Positions 16,323 to 25,325 of a DNA stretch of 64,000 bases are shown piece by piece. The stretch spans positions 1,365,769 through 1,429,768 of the forward strand of contig JAEUKT010000002.1 of assembly GCA_016794125.1 (NCBI GenBank), given 5' to 3'. The stretch comes from Alphaproteobacteria bacterium. GTDB taxonomy: Bacteria > Pseudomonadota > Alphaproteobacteria > Micavibrionales > UBA2020. The translations under genes and the position numbers were made by a program. How positions within the stretch are numbered: the stretch's first letter is position 1; every line of letters starts with the position of its first letter. Below the pieces are notes generated by a model, which searched no databases, was not told the origin of the DNA, and saw nothing but the letters and a program-made list of their open reading frames with translations.

Positions 16323-17774
16323 TTACTGCCCCTGCGCCACCGTGAACGCGCGGGTGCCGTCGAAGCTGTAGAGGTTTTCCGTCTTTATCACTTCAACGCC
16401 CGCCTTCATGAATGATTGCAGCAGCTGGATGATCTGTTCCTGTGTCACGGGTGCGGCGTCGTTGGCGGGGGTGAAGCGGCAGCGCCAATGGTCGCCTTGC
16501 TCCGATTTCGCGATGGCTTCCGGCCACACCAATAACCCGCGGCTGTCGATGCTCGACAGTTTCAGGGAATTCGACAGCGATTTCACGTTTCCCGCCAGTT
16601 CGTTCACCGCGCCGTTCCAATCCACGAACACATCCACGCCCTCCAGTTTCTTGGCGCGGCGTTTGGGCATTTGAATATCCTGCAGCTTCATCTGCTTTTC
16701 TTCCGCCGCCACCATCGCGGGGAAATATTTGGGCTGCTTGCCAAGGCGTTCGATCACCGCGTCGCTGAATTCGGCGGTGTTTGCGCGTTTGCTGCTCACC
16801 TGCGGGTTGAAAATCTCGCCGGTATGGATGCCGTCCTCGATCGTCGCAAGCCATGCGTTCTGGATTTTCGCGGCAACCTCCGTCTGACCCAGATGCTGCA
16901 GCATCAGCACGGCGGCGTTCAGCAGGCCGGACGGGTTGGCGATGCCCTGACCCGCGATATCGGGGGCGGAACCATGTACCGCCTCGAACATCGCGCCATG
17001 CTTGCCGATATTGGCCGAACCGCAGAGGCCGACCGAGCCGGAAACCTCCGCCGCGATATCCGACAAAATATCGCCGTACAGGTTTTCCGTCACCACCACA
17101 TCAAACAGGTGGGGCGCAGCCGCAATCTTCGCTGCGCCGATATCGACAATCATGTGGTTTGCGGTCAGTTCGGGGTATTCCTTGGCAACCGTGTCGAAAA
17201 TGCGGTGGAACAACCCGTCCGTCATTTTCATGATGTTGTCTTTGGAAATGCAGGTGACTTTTTTGCGGCCATGCGCGCGGGCGTATTCGAAGGCGTAGCG
17301 GATGATGCGTTCGGAACCTGTATGCGAAATCAGTTTCAGGCATTGCACCACGTTGTCGGTCTGCTGGTGTTCGATGCCGGCGTACAAATCTTCCTCGTTC
17401 TCCCGCACGATCACCATGTTCATCACGGGCTGGGTGGTACGTACGTAAGGGTGATAGGAAATGCAGGGGCGCACGTTGGCATAGAGCGCCATCGATTTGC
17501 GCACGGTCACGTTCAGGCTCTTAAACCCGCCGCCCTGCGGCGTGGAGATGGGGGCTTTCAGGAAGCATTTGGTGCGCTGGATGGATTCCCACGATTTGTC
17601 TTCGATGCCCGACATGATGCCGCGCTTATAGACTTTTTCCCCGATCTCGATCGTTTCGATCTCCAGCTGCGCGCCAGCGGCTTCGAGAATCTTGAGCGTC
17701 GCTGCCATGATTTCGGGGCCGATGCCGTCGCCATGGGCAACCGTGATGGGGGATTTTTTGGTCATGGTTTTCAT
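16323..17774 (-). CDS. icd: NADP-type isocitrate dehydrogenase, long Rickettsiales-like form
   Basis: This 483-residue TCA-cycle enzyme oxidatively decarboxylates isocitrate to 2-oxoglutarate. It shows the beta-decarboxylating dehydrogenase features AHGDGIGPEI, VRENEEDLYAGIEHQ, the Lys/Asp-containing region TENLYGDILSDIAAEVSGSVGL and EAVHGSAPDIAGQGIANP. Beyond the usual ~340-residue core there is an extra C-terminal domain of about 120 residues (from GVDVFVDWNGAVNELAGNVK), as in the Rickettsia/Thermus type. Cofactor choice cannot be proven by eye. Two ATG starts nine bases apart are possible (17774 and 17765). Confidence 0.93.
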   Translation of the reverse strand: MKTMTKKSPITVAHGDGIGPEIMAATLKILEAAGAQLEIETIEIGEKVYKRGIMSGIEDKSWESIQRTKCFLKAPISTPQGGGFKSLNVTVRKSMALYANVRPCISYHPYVRTTQPVMNMVIVRENEEDLYAGIEHQQTDNVVQCLKLISHTGSERIIRYAFEYARAHGRKKVTCISKDNIMKMTDGLFHRIFDTVAKEYPELTANHMIVDIGAAKIAAAPHLFDVVVTENLYGDILSDIAAEVSGSVGLCGSANIGKHGAMFEAVHGSAPDIAGQGIANPSGLLNAAVLMLQHLGQTEVAAKIQNAWLATIEDGIHTGEIFNPQVSSKRANTAEFSDAVIERLGKQPKYFPAMVAAEEKQMKLQDIQMPKRRAKKLEGVDVFVDWNGAVNELAGNVKSLSNSLKLSSIDSRGLLVWPEAIAKSEQGDHWRCRFTPANDAAPVTQEQIIQLLQSFMKAGVEVIKTENLYSFDGTRAFTVAQGQ

Positions 17775-17896
17775 AATCCTTTAGAAAAGGGAAGCCGTCA
17801 CAAGGCTTTCGCGCGGGCTATTTTTAACACGAGATTATTGTGGCTTAAAGCCCGAGTTTTGCAATAAAATCCGGCGGTATCAAACCGAGGTTGCAC

Positions 17897-19219
17897 ATGC
17901 TCCCCCAGGAAATTATCCGCAAGAAACGCGACGGACAAAAACTGTCCGCTGGCGACATCCATGAATTCATCACCGGCGTGACATCCAAACAGGTATCCGA
18001 AGGCCAGGTCGCCGCATTCTGCATGGCAACGCTGCTGAAGGGCATGGAGATGCCCGAGCGCGTTGCGCTCACACAAAGCATGGCGAAATCCGGCACGGTC
18101 ATGGACTGGAAATCGGAAAACCTGCCGGGCCCGATCCTCGATAAACATTCAACCGGCGGTATCGGCGACAAAGTATCCCTGATGCTCGCCCCCATCGTCG
18201 CGGCCTGCGGCGGTTTCGTGCCCATGCTGTCGGGGCGCGGGCTTGGCCATACCGGCGGCACGCTCGATAAAATGGATGCGATCCCGGGCTACGTGTCGCA
18301 GCCCGACACCGCGCTGTTCCGCAAAACCGTGCGCAGTTCCGGCTGCGCCATCATCGGCGCGACGCCCGATCTTGCGCCCGCCGACCGCATTATCTATGCC
18401 ATCCGCGATGTGACGGGCACGGTTGAATCGCTCGACCTGATTACCGCATCCATTCTGTCGAAAAAACTCGCGGCGGGTCTTGATGGCTTGGTGATGGACG
18501 TCAAATTCGGCACCGGCGCCTTCATGGAAAAATACGACAATGCCAAGGAACTCGCCGAAAGCATCGTGCATGTGGCGAACGGCGCGGGCCTGCCCACCGT
18601 CGGCCTGCTGACCGATATGAACCAGGTGCTGGGCCGCACGGCGGGCAACGCGGTCGAGGTGGTCGAGGCCATCGAATATCTGCAAAACAAAAACATCGAC
18701 AAACGCCTGCACGAAGTGAACGTCGCGCTCACCGCCGAACTGCTGGTGCTGGGCAAGCTTGCGAAAGACGTTACCGAAGCGCGCACAAAAATCGAAACCG
18801 TCATCAAAAACGGCAAAGCCGCCGAACATTTCGCCAAGATGGTCACCGACCTTGGCGGACCGGCGGATTTGATGCAGAACCCCGCGAAATACCTGAAACG
18901 CGCGGCGGTGGTGAAGGATTACTTCCCCGCGAAAAAAGGCCGCGTCAGCGCCATCGACGCGCGCGCCATCGGCATCGGCATCGTCGAACTGGGCGGCGGC
19001 CGCGCGAAACCGACCGACGGCATCGACCATTCAGTCGGCCTCACCAATGTTGCCCAGATCGGCGAAGAAACGGGGCAGGGGGCACGCCCGCTTGCGACCA
19101 TCCACGCCAAGGACGAAGCATCGTGGCAGAAAATGGCCGCGAGCCTTGATGCCGCCGTCACCGTGTCCGAAGCCGCCAACACGCAAGAACAACTCATCCG
19201 CCACAGGGTCGCCGCATGA
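17897..19219 (+). CDS. deoA: Thymidine phosphorylase
   Basis: This 440-residue enzyme splits thymidine or deoxyuridine with phosphate to base and deoxyribose 1-phosphate. It has the pyrimidine-nucleoside phosphorylase signature SGRGLGHTGGTLDKMDAIPG, the phosphate loop KHSTGGIGDKVSL and the DVKFGTGAFM motif. ATG 17897 is chosen because AGG lies 6 bases upstream; a TTG two codons earlier would overlap that site. Its stop overlaps the cdd start (ATGA), so salvage genes deoA and cdd are coupled. Confidence 0.96.
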   Translation: MLPQEIIRKKRDGQKLSAGDIHEFITGVTSKQVSEGQVAAFCMATLLKGMEMPERVALTQSMAKSGTVMDWKSENLPGPILDKHSTGGIGDKVSLMLAPIVAACGGFVPMLSGRGLGHTGGTLDKMDAIPGYVSQPDTALFRKTVRSSGCAIIGATPDLAPADRIIYAIRDVTGTVESLDLITASILSKKLAAGLDGLVMDVKFGTGAFMEKYDNAKELAESIVHVANGAGLPTVGLLTDMNQVLGRTAGNAVEVVEAIEYLQNKNIDKRLHEVNVALTAELLVLGKLAKDVTEARTKIETVIKNGKAAEHFAKMVTDLGGPADLMQNPAKYLKRAAVVKDYFPAKKGRVSAIDARAIGIGIVELGGGRAKPTDGIDHSVGLTNVAQIGEETGQGARPLATIHAKDEASWQKMAASLDAAVTVSEAANTQEQLIRHRVAA

Positions 19220-19683
19220 AATTCACCGCCGCAGAAATGAAGGTTTTGACGCAGGTCGCAACCGAAGCCCGCGACAACGCCTATTGCCCCTATTCAAACC
19301 ATCCCGTCGGCGTGGCGCTGGTGACCGATACCGGCATGGTGTTCCCGGGATCGAACGTCGAAATCGCGCATTACAAAGGCGTTTGCGCCGAAGCATCCGC
19401 CATTTCGAATATGGTGACGGCAGGCGAGCGTAAAATTGCCGCCGTGGTCGTGATCGGCCCCGCGATGGAATACCTCTGCACCCCCTGCGGCGATTGCCGC
19501 CAGCGTTTGCGCGAATTCGCCGCCCCCGGCATGAAGGTTTATTCGCTGTGGAAAGACGGCAAATTAGGCGCGACGACCGATTTCACCAAATTGCTGCCCA
19601 TGTCCTTCGGCCCCGAAAACCTCGCGGAAGTCGGTAGTGGCCCGATGAAAAAAACGAAACGAAAGAAGGCCAGCAAAAAATAA
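19216..19683 (+). CDS. cdd: Cytidine deaminase
   Basis: A 155-residue zinc enzyme that deaminates cytidine and deoxycytidine to uridine and deoxyuridine. Zinc ligands are Cys57, Cys91 and Cys94, with catalytic Glu59 (CAEASA and PCGDCRQ). The last 25 residues are Lys-rich (MKKTKRKKASKK), an unusual basic tail. Together with deoA it funnels cytidine to uracil and sugar phosphate. Confidence 0.96.
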   Translation: MKFTAAEMKVLTQVATEARDNAYCPYSNHPVGVALVTDTGMVFPGSNVEIAHYKGVCAEASAISNMVTAGERKIAAVVVIGPAMEYLCTPCGDCRQRLREFAAPGMKVYSLWKDGKLGATTDFTKLLPMSFGPENLAEVGSGPMKKTKRKKASKK

Positions 19684-19756
19684 ACGCATAGTCAGGGTGT
19701 ATAAAAACAAGAAGCCGAACGGCTCGTAAAAAACTTAAAATAGAAAACAAGGAACT

Positions 19757-20707
19757 ATGACTCCCCCGTCCACAGCTGCCGACACACGGCGCGCGACCAT
19801 CATCGCCATCTCCCTCACCATCCTCGCTTATGCCATTTTCAACGTCGGCGATGCCATTCTGAAAATGCTGACGCAGGGCCACCTGCACACCGCGCAGATC
19901 ATCATCGTCAACTGCTCCTTCATCATCACCTTCGCGGCGCTGGGCGGATACCTGAAGGACGGCAAAAAAGCCTTCGTGATGCAGTCGCCGAAACTGATCT
20001 GCCTGCGTGCCGTGTTTTCCGCCATCGTCGGCGTGCTGAACGTCATGGCGCTGCCGCATATCAAGCTCACGACATTCTATACACTCGTGTTCACTTCGCC
20101 CTTCTGGGTCGCGCTGCTGGCCATGTTGTTCCTGAAGGAAAAGATGCAGTTCAACCGTTTGCTGGTGATTTTGGCGGGTTTCTCCACCATCGCCTTCGTC
20201 TTCCGCCCGGGGGCGGGGCTGTTCGACCAATGGGCGCTGATGATTTTGGTCGGCGCGTTTTTCTATTCCTGCGGCCTGATCACGCTGCGCAAAATGGGGC
20301 CCAAGGAAAGCCGTACGATGCTGATTATCGTGGGCTCTGCCGTTTCAATGCTGCTGGTTGTGCCCATGATCCCCGGCAATTTCCGCCCGCTGGAACTGCA
20401 TGAATGGGGCTTGTTCGCGCTGATGGGCGTGCTGAGCGCCATATCGGTCAACTGTATCGCTTATGCCTTCCAGACCGCGCCTGCCGCTTCGGTCGTGGCG
20501 CCATTCCATTACACGCAGATCGTCTGGGGCGCGCTTTTGGGTTACTACATGTTCGATGAAACGCCCGATGACCGCGTGATTTTAGGCGCGGCCTGCATTA
20601 TCGCCGCCGGCCTCTACCTGATCTTCAGCGAAACGCGCAAAAAGAAACCGGCAAAAACAAAACCCATCGACCCCGCCGAACTGCCGGAACGGGCAGGGCC
20701 GGCCTGA
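19757..20707 (+). CDS. DMT-superfamily (EamA) transporter
   Basis: A 316-residue inner membrane protein with ten predicted helices in two homologous halves, as in EamA permeases (metabolite or amino-acid efflux). Typical features are an early FNVGDAILKM helix, the short loop PFWVALLAMLFLKEKM ending the first repeat and HYTQIVWGALLGYYMFDETPD in the second. The C-terminal tail is Lys/Pro-rich. AAGGAAC precedes the ATG. The substrate cannot be read from sequence. It converges with the gene at 20718. Confidence 0.9.
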   Translation: MTPPSTAADTRRATIIAISLTILAYAIFNVGDAILKMLTQGHLHTAQIIIVNCSFIITFAALGGYLKDGKKAFVMQSPKLICLRAVFSAIVGVLNVMALPHIKLTTFYTLVFTSPFWVALLAMLFLKEKMQFNRLLVILAGFSTIAFVFRPGAGLFDQWALMILVGAFFYSCGLITLRKMGPKESRTMLIIVGSAVSMLLVVPMIPGNFRPLELHEWGLFALMGVLSAISVNCIAYAFQTAPAASVVAPFHYTQIVWGALLGYYMFDETPDDRVILGAACIIAAGLYLIFSETRKKKPAKTKPIDPAELPERAGPA

Positions 20708-20717
20708 TCGATCAATT

Positions 20718-21419
20718 TCAATTAACGCCGCAAAGCTTCTCGAGCGTTTCCATGTTGTTCTGGAAGCCTTCAAGGAAATCAAAGCCGGAAATTTCCTGGT
20801 TTTGCATTTCCTTGGGCACGGCGCAGCTGCGTTTTCCTTTCGGCGTGCGTTTTTCTGCCTTCAGCGTCGCGTAATTGACATCAAGGGTTTCCGTGTCGGC
20901 ATCCTCGCTCAGCGTATCGGTCACGGTGACGGTCGTGCCGATCAGCACCATGCGGTTATACGCCTTGTCATACCGCCATTTGTTGGTGGTGTCGTACATC
21001 GCGCGCGAACCGGTCAGGTAATTGATGGTCAGCACGCCTTTGTTTGTGATTTCCAGCTTGCCCAGTGGTGTGCCGTCCATCGCGCCCTTGGGCCCGCCGC
21101 AATTGATGCAGGTCGCGCCACCGGATTGCGCGAACAGCTTGAATTCCTGCCCCGCCTTGTCTACGCCGAACAACACGGCCACTGCGGCGCTGCCGTCGAA
21201 ATCCGTATCTTCGGGATCCAGCACGATGATCACGGCGGCATCCTTGATCCCGTCGCCGTTCAGGTCGCCGAACACCTCGTCATGCACCAGCCATTTCGAA
21301 AAGTCGCGCTTCAGCGCACGGTGCAGCGGCGGCAGCTGCTCATCCGCCATCCGCGGCGCTTCGCGTGCGAGAGCAGGGAAGGAACAGAACAGCAGGAGGG
21401 TGAAAATGATTTTCTTCAT
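20718..21419 (-). CDS. Exported protein with an EF-hand-like calcium loop
   Basis: A 233-residue protein with signal peptide MKKIIFTLLLFCSFPALA. Residues near 52 read GDLNGDGIKDAAVIIVLD, a calcium-binding loop of the type found in FG-GAP/dockerin-like exported proteins. A CINCGGPKG motif in the middle and two more cysteines near the C-terminus could make disulfides. No known enzyme motif. Transcribed in the same direction as uvrC-pgsA but 24 bases after pgsA, so it may be the third gene of that unit. Confidence 0.75.
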   Translation of the reverse strand: MKKIIFTLLLFCSFPALAREAPRMADEQLPPLHRALKRDFSKWLVHDEVFGDLNGDGIKDAAVIIVLDPEDTDFDGSAAVAVLFGVDKAGQEFKLFAQSGGATCINCGGPKGAMDGTPLGKLEITNKGVLTINYLTGSRAMYDTTNKWRYDKAYNRMVLIGTTVTVTDTLSEDADTETLDVNYATLKAEKRTPKGKRSCAVPKEMQNQEISGFDFLEGFQNNMETLEKLCGVN

Positions 21420-21443
21420 GCTGCTGTACTTTGTTTTTGAGGG

Positions 21444-22058
21444 TTAAACCTTGCCTTCAGCCTCAAGCCGACGGATATTCTTCCACGCCTCGATAAAATA
21501 TTCGACGCCCGACCACACGGTTAGCCCCATGGCGAACAGGAAGCCGTATTTGCCGATTTCTTCGGCATAGGGGATAAGGTCGGGGCCGTAGGGGCCGGCG
21601 ATCAGGAAGCCGATGAACAGCATCTGCACGGTCAGTTTCCATTTCGCCGTCCAGTTCACGCCGATCACGACGTTGTAATACGCCATGAATTCGCGCACGC
21701 CCGAAATCAGGATCTCGCGCAGGAAGATGACGATGGCGGGTATAATCCACCAGCCGGTCAGCTGCTGGAACGCCAGCAGGCACATCAGTGCCACGCCGAC
21801 CAGCATTTTATCGGAAGAACTGTCGAGGAATTTGCCCAGCAGCGTTTCCTGTTTCAGCCAGCGCGCGATGCGCCCGTCAAGGAAGTCGGAAAGACCCGCC
21901 AGCGTGAACAAAATCACGTTCAGCCATGCCGGCCATGAAATATGTTCGCCGCGCCAGATGTAATCCAGCCAGAACAGCAGCACCATCACCGGAATATAGG
22001 CGAGGCGGTAATAGCACAGCATGTTCGGGATGCTGAATATGCCTTTGGGCAGGGCCAT
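21444..22058 (-). CDS. pgsA: CDP-diacylglycerol-glycerol-3-phosphate phosphatidyltransferase
   Basis: A 204-residue membrane enzyme making phosphatidylglycerophosphate, the committed step to phosphatidylglycerol and cardiolipin. The CDP-alcohol transferase motif is seen as SDFLDGRIARWLKQETLLGKFLDSSSDK in two pieces: DGRIAR and GKFLDSSSD, with the required spacing. Several membrane helices flank it. It begins 5 bases after uvrC, the same order found in many proteobacteria. Confidence 0.93.
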   Translation of the reverse strand: MALPKGIFSIPNMLCYYRLAYIPVMVLLFWLDYIWRGEHISWPAWLNVILFTLAGLSDFLDGRIARWLKQETLLGKFLDSSSDKMLVGVALMCLLAFQQLTGWWIIPAIVIFLREILISGVREFMAYYNVVIGVNWTAKWKLTVQMLFIGFLIAGPYGPDLIPYAEEIGKYGFLFAMGLTVWSGVEYFIEAWKNIRRLEAEGKV

Positions 22059-22063
22059 TATAA

Positions 22064-23914
22064 TTATTCTTCTTTCTCGTGAAAGAAGCCGTAGATTTTC
22101 TCGGCCACGGCTTTGCTGATACCGGCCACCTTTTGTAAATCAGCCACCCCCGCTTCTGCAACCCCTTTCGCCGACCCGAAATGCAAAAGCAGGGCTTTCT
22201 TGCGTTTTCCGCCGATTCCGGCGATGGCATCCAGCGGGTTCTGGCCGATCGCGGCGGAGCGGCGGGCGCGGTGGGTGGTGATGGCGAATCGGTGCGCCTC
22301 GTCGCGCACGCGCTGCATGAAATACAAAACGGGGTCGCCCTGTTCCAAACTCACGGGTTCGCGCCCCTCCATGAAGAACCGCTCGCGCCCGGCGTTGCGG
22401 TCGGGGCCCTTGGCGATGGAAACAACCGGCACGCCCTGTACGCCCAATTCCGCCAGCACGGTTTGCACAGCCGACAACTGCCCCTGTCCGCCGTCGATCA
22501 GCAGCAGGTCGGGCCATTGGCCCTGCGCTTCGCCATCCTTCAGCAGCGCCTGAAAACGGCGCGTCAGCACTTCCTTCATCATGCCGTAATCGTCGCCGGG
22601 GGCGACCGGGCCCTTGATGTTGAATTTGCGGTATGCATTTTTCATGAAGCCGTCCTGCGACGCGACAATCATCGCGCCCACGGCGTGGCTGCCTGAAATA
22701 TGGCTGTTGTCGAATACCTCGATGCGCTCCGGCGGTGCGTCAAGGCCGAACAGCTCGGCCAGGCGTTCGAACACTTCTGCCTGCGACGCTTCCACCGCCA
22801 TGCGCCGTTGCAGCGCCTCGCGCGCGTTTTTCGCGGCCATGTCGATGATTTCCTTTTTCGCGCCGCGCGACGGGTTCAGGATGGAAACCTTGTATCCGGC
22901 TTTCATCTTCAACGCTTCCTCGATTACGTCCTGCCCCGCCAGCACATGGTTGGTGACGATTTCCTTCGGCACGGGCTTGTTCGTGTAAAACTGCGCAACG
23001 AAGGCCGACAGAATATCCTCCGGGCTTTCGTCTTTTTCATGGCGCGGGAAATACGACCGGTTGCCGTAGTTCTGCCCCGCGCGGAAGAAAAACACCTGCA
23101 CGCAGGACTGCCCCTTGTCCTGCGCCAGTACGTGGAAATCGGCGCTTTCGATGCCGTCGATATGCACCAGCTGTTCTTGCTGGATCATCGTCAGCGCGCG
23201 GATGCGGTCGCGGTAAAACGCGGCGGTTTCGAAATCTGTCGCGTCGCTGGCCTTTTGCATCTCGGCCACGAATTTTTCCTGTATGCTGCGGCTTTTGCCG
23301 GTCAGGAACTGGCGCGCCAGATCGACCTGCGCGGCGTATTGCTCCTTCGTCACGCGGCCGACGCAGGGCGCGGTGCAGCGCTTGATCTGGTATTGCAAAC
23401 AGGGGCGGGTGCGCAGCGCGAAGATGTTATCGGAACAGGTGCGCAGCTGGAACGCGCGCTGCAGCACGGTCAGCGTTTCATTCACCGCCATGCCCGACGC
23501 GAAGGGGCCGAAATATTCGCCGTCGCGGTCTTTGCTGCCGCGATGCTTGGTCACTTGCGGGTAATCATGGCCGCCGGTGATCAGGATAAAGGGGAATGAC
23601 TTGTCATCGCGCAGCAGGATGTTGTAACGCGGCTTCAGTTTCTTGATCAGGTTCGCTTCCAGCAGCAACGCTTCGGCTTCGGTATGCGTGGTCGTGAATT
23701 CCATCGTCGCGGTCGCGGCGATCATGCGCTGGATGCGGATCGAATGTTTTTCCGGCTGCGTATAGGCGATGACGCGCTTCTTCAGGCTTTTCGCCTTGCC
23801 CACATACAAAACATCGCCGGCGGCGTTCATCATGCGATAAACACCGGGCATGCCCGGAAGCGTTTTCACGAATTCCAGGATCGTTTCGTGGCCTTTGCGT
23901 TTTTCCTCGTTCAT
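22064..23914 (-). CDS. uvrC: Excinuclease ABC subunit C
   Basis: A 616-residue nuclease of nucleotide excision repair that cuts on both sides of a lesion marked by UvrAB. Domains in order: GIY-YIG (PGVYRMMNAAGDVLYVGKAK, about 20-100), a cysteine cluster region (RPCLQYQIKRCTAPC), a UVR motif (about 200-240), the RNase H-like C-terminal nuclease (IEVFDNSHISGSHAVGAMI and LLIDGGQGQL) and helix-hairpin-helix repeats (IAGIGGKRKKALL, VAGISKAVAEKI). Full length for the family. Followed closely by pgsA. Confidence 0.97.
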   Translation of the reverse strand: MNEEKRKGHETILEFVKTLPGMPGVYRMMNAAGDVLYVGKAKSLKKRVIAYTQPEKHSIRIQRMIAATATMEFTTTHTEAEALLLEANLIKKLKPRYNILLRDDKSFPFILITGGHDYPQVTKHRGSKDRDGEYFGPFASGMAVNETLTVLQRAFQLRTCSDNIFALRTRPCLQYQIKRCTAPCVGRVTKEQYAAQVDLARQFLTGKSRSIQEKFVAEMQKASDATDFETAAFYRDRIRALTMIQQEQLVHIDGIESADFHVLAQDKGQSCVQVFFFRAGQNYGNRSYFPRHEKDESPEDILSAFVAQFYTNKPVPKEIVTNHVLAGQDVIEEALKMKAGYKVSILNPSRGAKKEIIDMAAKNAREALQRRMAVEASQAEVFERLAELFGLDAPPERIEVFDNSHISGSHAVGAMIVASQDGFMKNAYRKFNIKGPVAPGDDYGMMKEVLTRRFQALLKDGEAQGQWPDLLLIDGGQGQLSAVQTVLAELGVQGVPVVSIAKGPDRNAGRERFFMEGREPVSLEQGDPVLYFMQRVRDEAHRFAITTHRARRSAAIGQNPLDAIAGIGGKRKKALLLHFGSAKGVAEAGVADLQKVAGISKAVAEKIYGFFHEKEE

Positions 23915-24021
23915 CGTTGATTAATATAGTGTTTTTGGGATGAAGAAGGGAGTGCTTCATAAGTTATTGATATATCAAAGAAAAAGAGCCGTGCCAAAAC
24001 GCGTCAAAAACGACAGCTTTC

Positions 24022-24050
24022 TTGACCTGAAAAGCCCTAAACTGTAGCGT
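24022..24050 (+). promoter_or_regulatory. Candidate tRNA promoter
   Basis: TTGACC at 24022-24027 and TAGCGT at 24045-24050 with a 17-base spacer, preceded at the -10 by TG-like bases. The transcript would start about 10 bases before the tRNA. The -10 is weak. Confidence 0.4.
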
Positions 24051-24064
24051 AGCAAACGATTTCG

Positions 24065-24150
24065 GCAGGCGTGGCGGAACGGTATACGCAGCGGACTTAA
24101 AATCCGCAGGGAGCAATCCCGTGGGGGTTCAAGTCCCCCCGCCTGCACCA
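24065..24150 (+). tRNA. tRNA-Leu, anticodon TAA
   Basis: An 86-base tRNA with CCA encoded. The acceptor stem GCAGGCG pairs with CGCCTGC, the anticodon stem GCGGA/TCCGC encloses loop CTTAAAA with anticodon TAA (24098-24100), a variable arm of class II length (GGGAGCAATCCC region) follows, and the T arm is GGGGG-TTCAAGT-CCCCC. It reads codon TTA, which is rare in this G+C-rich genome. Confidence 0.97.
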
Positions 24151-24158
24151 ATGCTTCA

Positions 24159-24380
24159 TCAGTTTTTCGAAGGGCCGGGCAGCCAAAAATATTTGGCAGG
24201 AGTTTTCTGCGCGGCTTGCTGGTCTTGCTGATCGATGGCTTGCGTCGCTTCGGGATTTTTGGCGTCCAGATTATTGACGAGCGTTTGCAGCCCATAACCG
24301 GATCCGAACAGCAGAGAGGCTGTGAGGGTATAGGTGGCGAAAATTTTGGCTAATCGTTTTTTCTTGGGATTGATAGGCAT
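24159..24380 (-). CDS. Small single-helix membrane protein downstream of the porin
   Basis: A 73-residue protein starting MPINPKKKRLAKIF, with one hydrophobic stretch (ATYTLTASLLFGSGYGLQTLV) that could be a membrane anchor or uncleaved signal, then a Gln-rich soluble tail. ATG 24380 has a weak GGA 8 bases upstream; an alternative TTG at 24398 overlaps the porin stop as TTGA. It lies directly behind the porin and is probably on the same transcript. No family recognised. Confidence 0.5.
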   Translation of the reverse strand: MPINPKKKRLAKIFATYTLTASLLFGSGYGLQTLVNNLDAKNPEATQAIDQQDQQAAQKTPAKYFWLPGPSKN

Positions 24381-24394
24381 GGTATTCGTCCGGT

Positions 24395-25138
24395 TCAAGG
24401 GAAAGCGCGGGTGATCGTGGCGACGGCGCGGGCTTCGCAGCCGTCAGGGCAGTCCGCATTGCCGAGGTTGGTGTCGTAGTATGCGATATTAAAGGTGAAA
24501 TTTTCCCAAGTGTAGGAAAGCCCGCCTGTCCAGTCGGTGTAATCAGCAACGCCGAAGGCGGCTTCGTCATCAATCGACTGGCGGCCTATGGCGGCGTTGG
24601 CAGTGATGCCCGTGCTGAAAACAGGAACGCTGGCAGCGCCGTTGACGTACACAGCGGTACCGGAACCCGCGAAATAATCCGGTGAAACGAAGACGGAGCC
24701 TGTGACAGTAGCAGGTCCGACAGGTGCGGAGGCTGCCACCTTGCTTTCCCAGTAATTATAGTCAAGCGAGTCGTTCGCGCCAGGATAAGCGTAATAGATA
24801 GCCCCTGTATCGAAAGAGACAGGACCCCATGACCATTTGTAGCCGACAGACAGGTCTAGTTCCAGGTTTGCTTGACCGCCGTCATTAAAATCGACATTCG
24901 ATCCCCAGAGACCGAGATAGGGGCCTGTGGATTGCCCGAAAGAAAGCGAACCTTGAAGCGCGGGATGCTCGTCGTTTTGCGTGATGCCGCGAAAAACGTA
25001 GTCGCTTGTAACGGCAACCGAGCCAGAGGGATTGGCGAAGAAGTTGTAAACCGCGCCATTTGCGTTGTCTGCCGCAATAGCGTTGCTTGTTGCCAGCGCA
25101 GCAAAAATTCCTGAAAAGATCAAAATCCGGATTCTCAT
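24395..25138 (-). CDS. TorF-family putative porin
   Basis: A 247-residue outer membrane protein with signal peptide ending SNAIA. The mature part begins with SGSVAVTSDYVFRGITQNDEHPALQGSLSF, a hallmark of the TorF/TIGR02001 family, and continues as alternating amphipathic beta strands ending in an aromatic-containing C-terminus (TITRAFP). It probably forms a small barrel for solute uptake. It diverges from kup, and a cluster of shared sequence motifs lies between them, so the two may be controlled together. Confidence 0.9.
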   Translation of the reverse strand: MRIRILIFSGIFAALATSNAIAADNANGAVYNFFANPSGSVAVTSDYVFRGITQNDEHPALQGSLSFGQSTGPYLGLWGSNVDFNDGGQANLELDLSVGYKWSWGPVSFDTGAIYYAYPGANDSLDYNYWESKVAASAPVGPATVTGSVFVSPDYFAGSGTAVYVNGAASVPVFSTGITANAAIGRQSIDDEAAFGVADYTDWTGGLSYTWENFTFNIAYYDTNLGNADCPDGCEARAVATITRAFP

Positions 25139-25197
25139 GGTTTCACCGTTGAAGCGTTGATTGAGGAAACATTGGCCCCAAGCGGTCTTGCTGTCGT

Positions 25198-25275
25198 GTA
25201 AAAAGCGCGTAAAAAAGCGCCCGCCATGGCATTGGAATAGAATGTAAATACGCTTATTTACGGGATTTTTACGCG
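25198..25275. promoter_or_regulatory. Cluster of five GTAAAWA motifs between porin and kup
   Basis: GTAAAAAGCGC at 25198, GTAAAAAAGCGC at 25209 and GTAAATACGC at 25244 on the plus strand, plus GTAAATAAGCG (25251-25261) and GTAAAAATCCC (25262-25271) on the minus strand. The central pair forms GTAAAT-N6-ATTTAC, and CGCGTAAAAA (25206) with TTTTTACGCG (25266) form a perfect 10-base inverted pair around it. This looks like a multi-site operator for a dimeric response regulator; KdpE encoded downstream is the obvious candidate. Confidence 0.6.
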
Positions 25276-25325
25276 ACCTCCGCGGCAGTCGGCCTAATAA
25301 TCAGGCCAAAGTAATGGAGGACGCC

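Noticed and set aside
19713-19724. AGCCGAACGGCT hairpin between cdd and the DMT transporter
   Set aside because: Only five pairs with a two-base loop and no T-run; not a convincing terminator.
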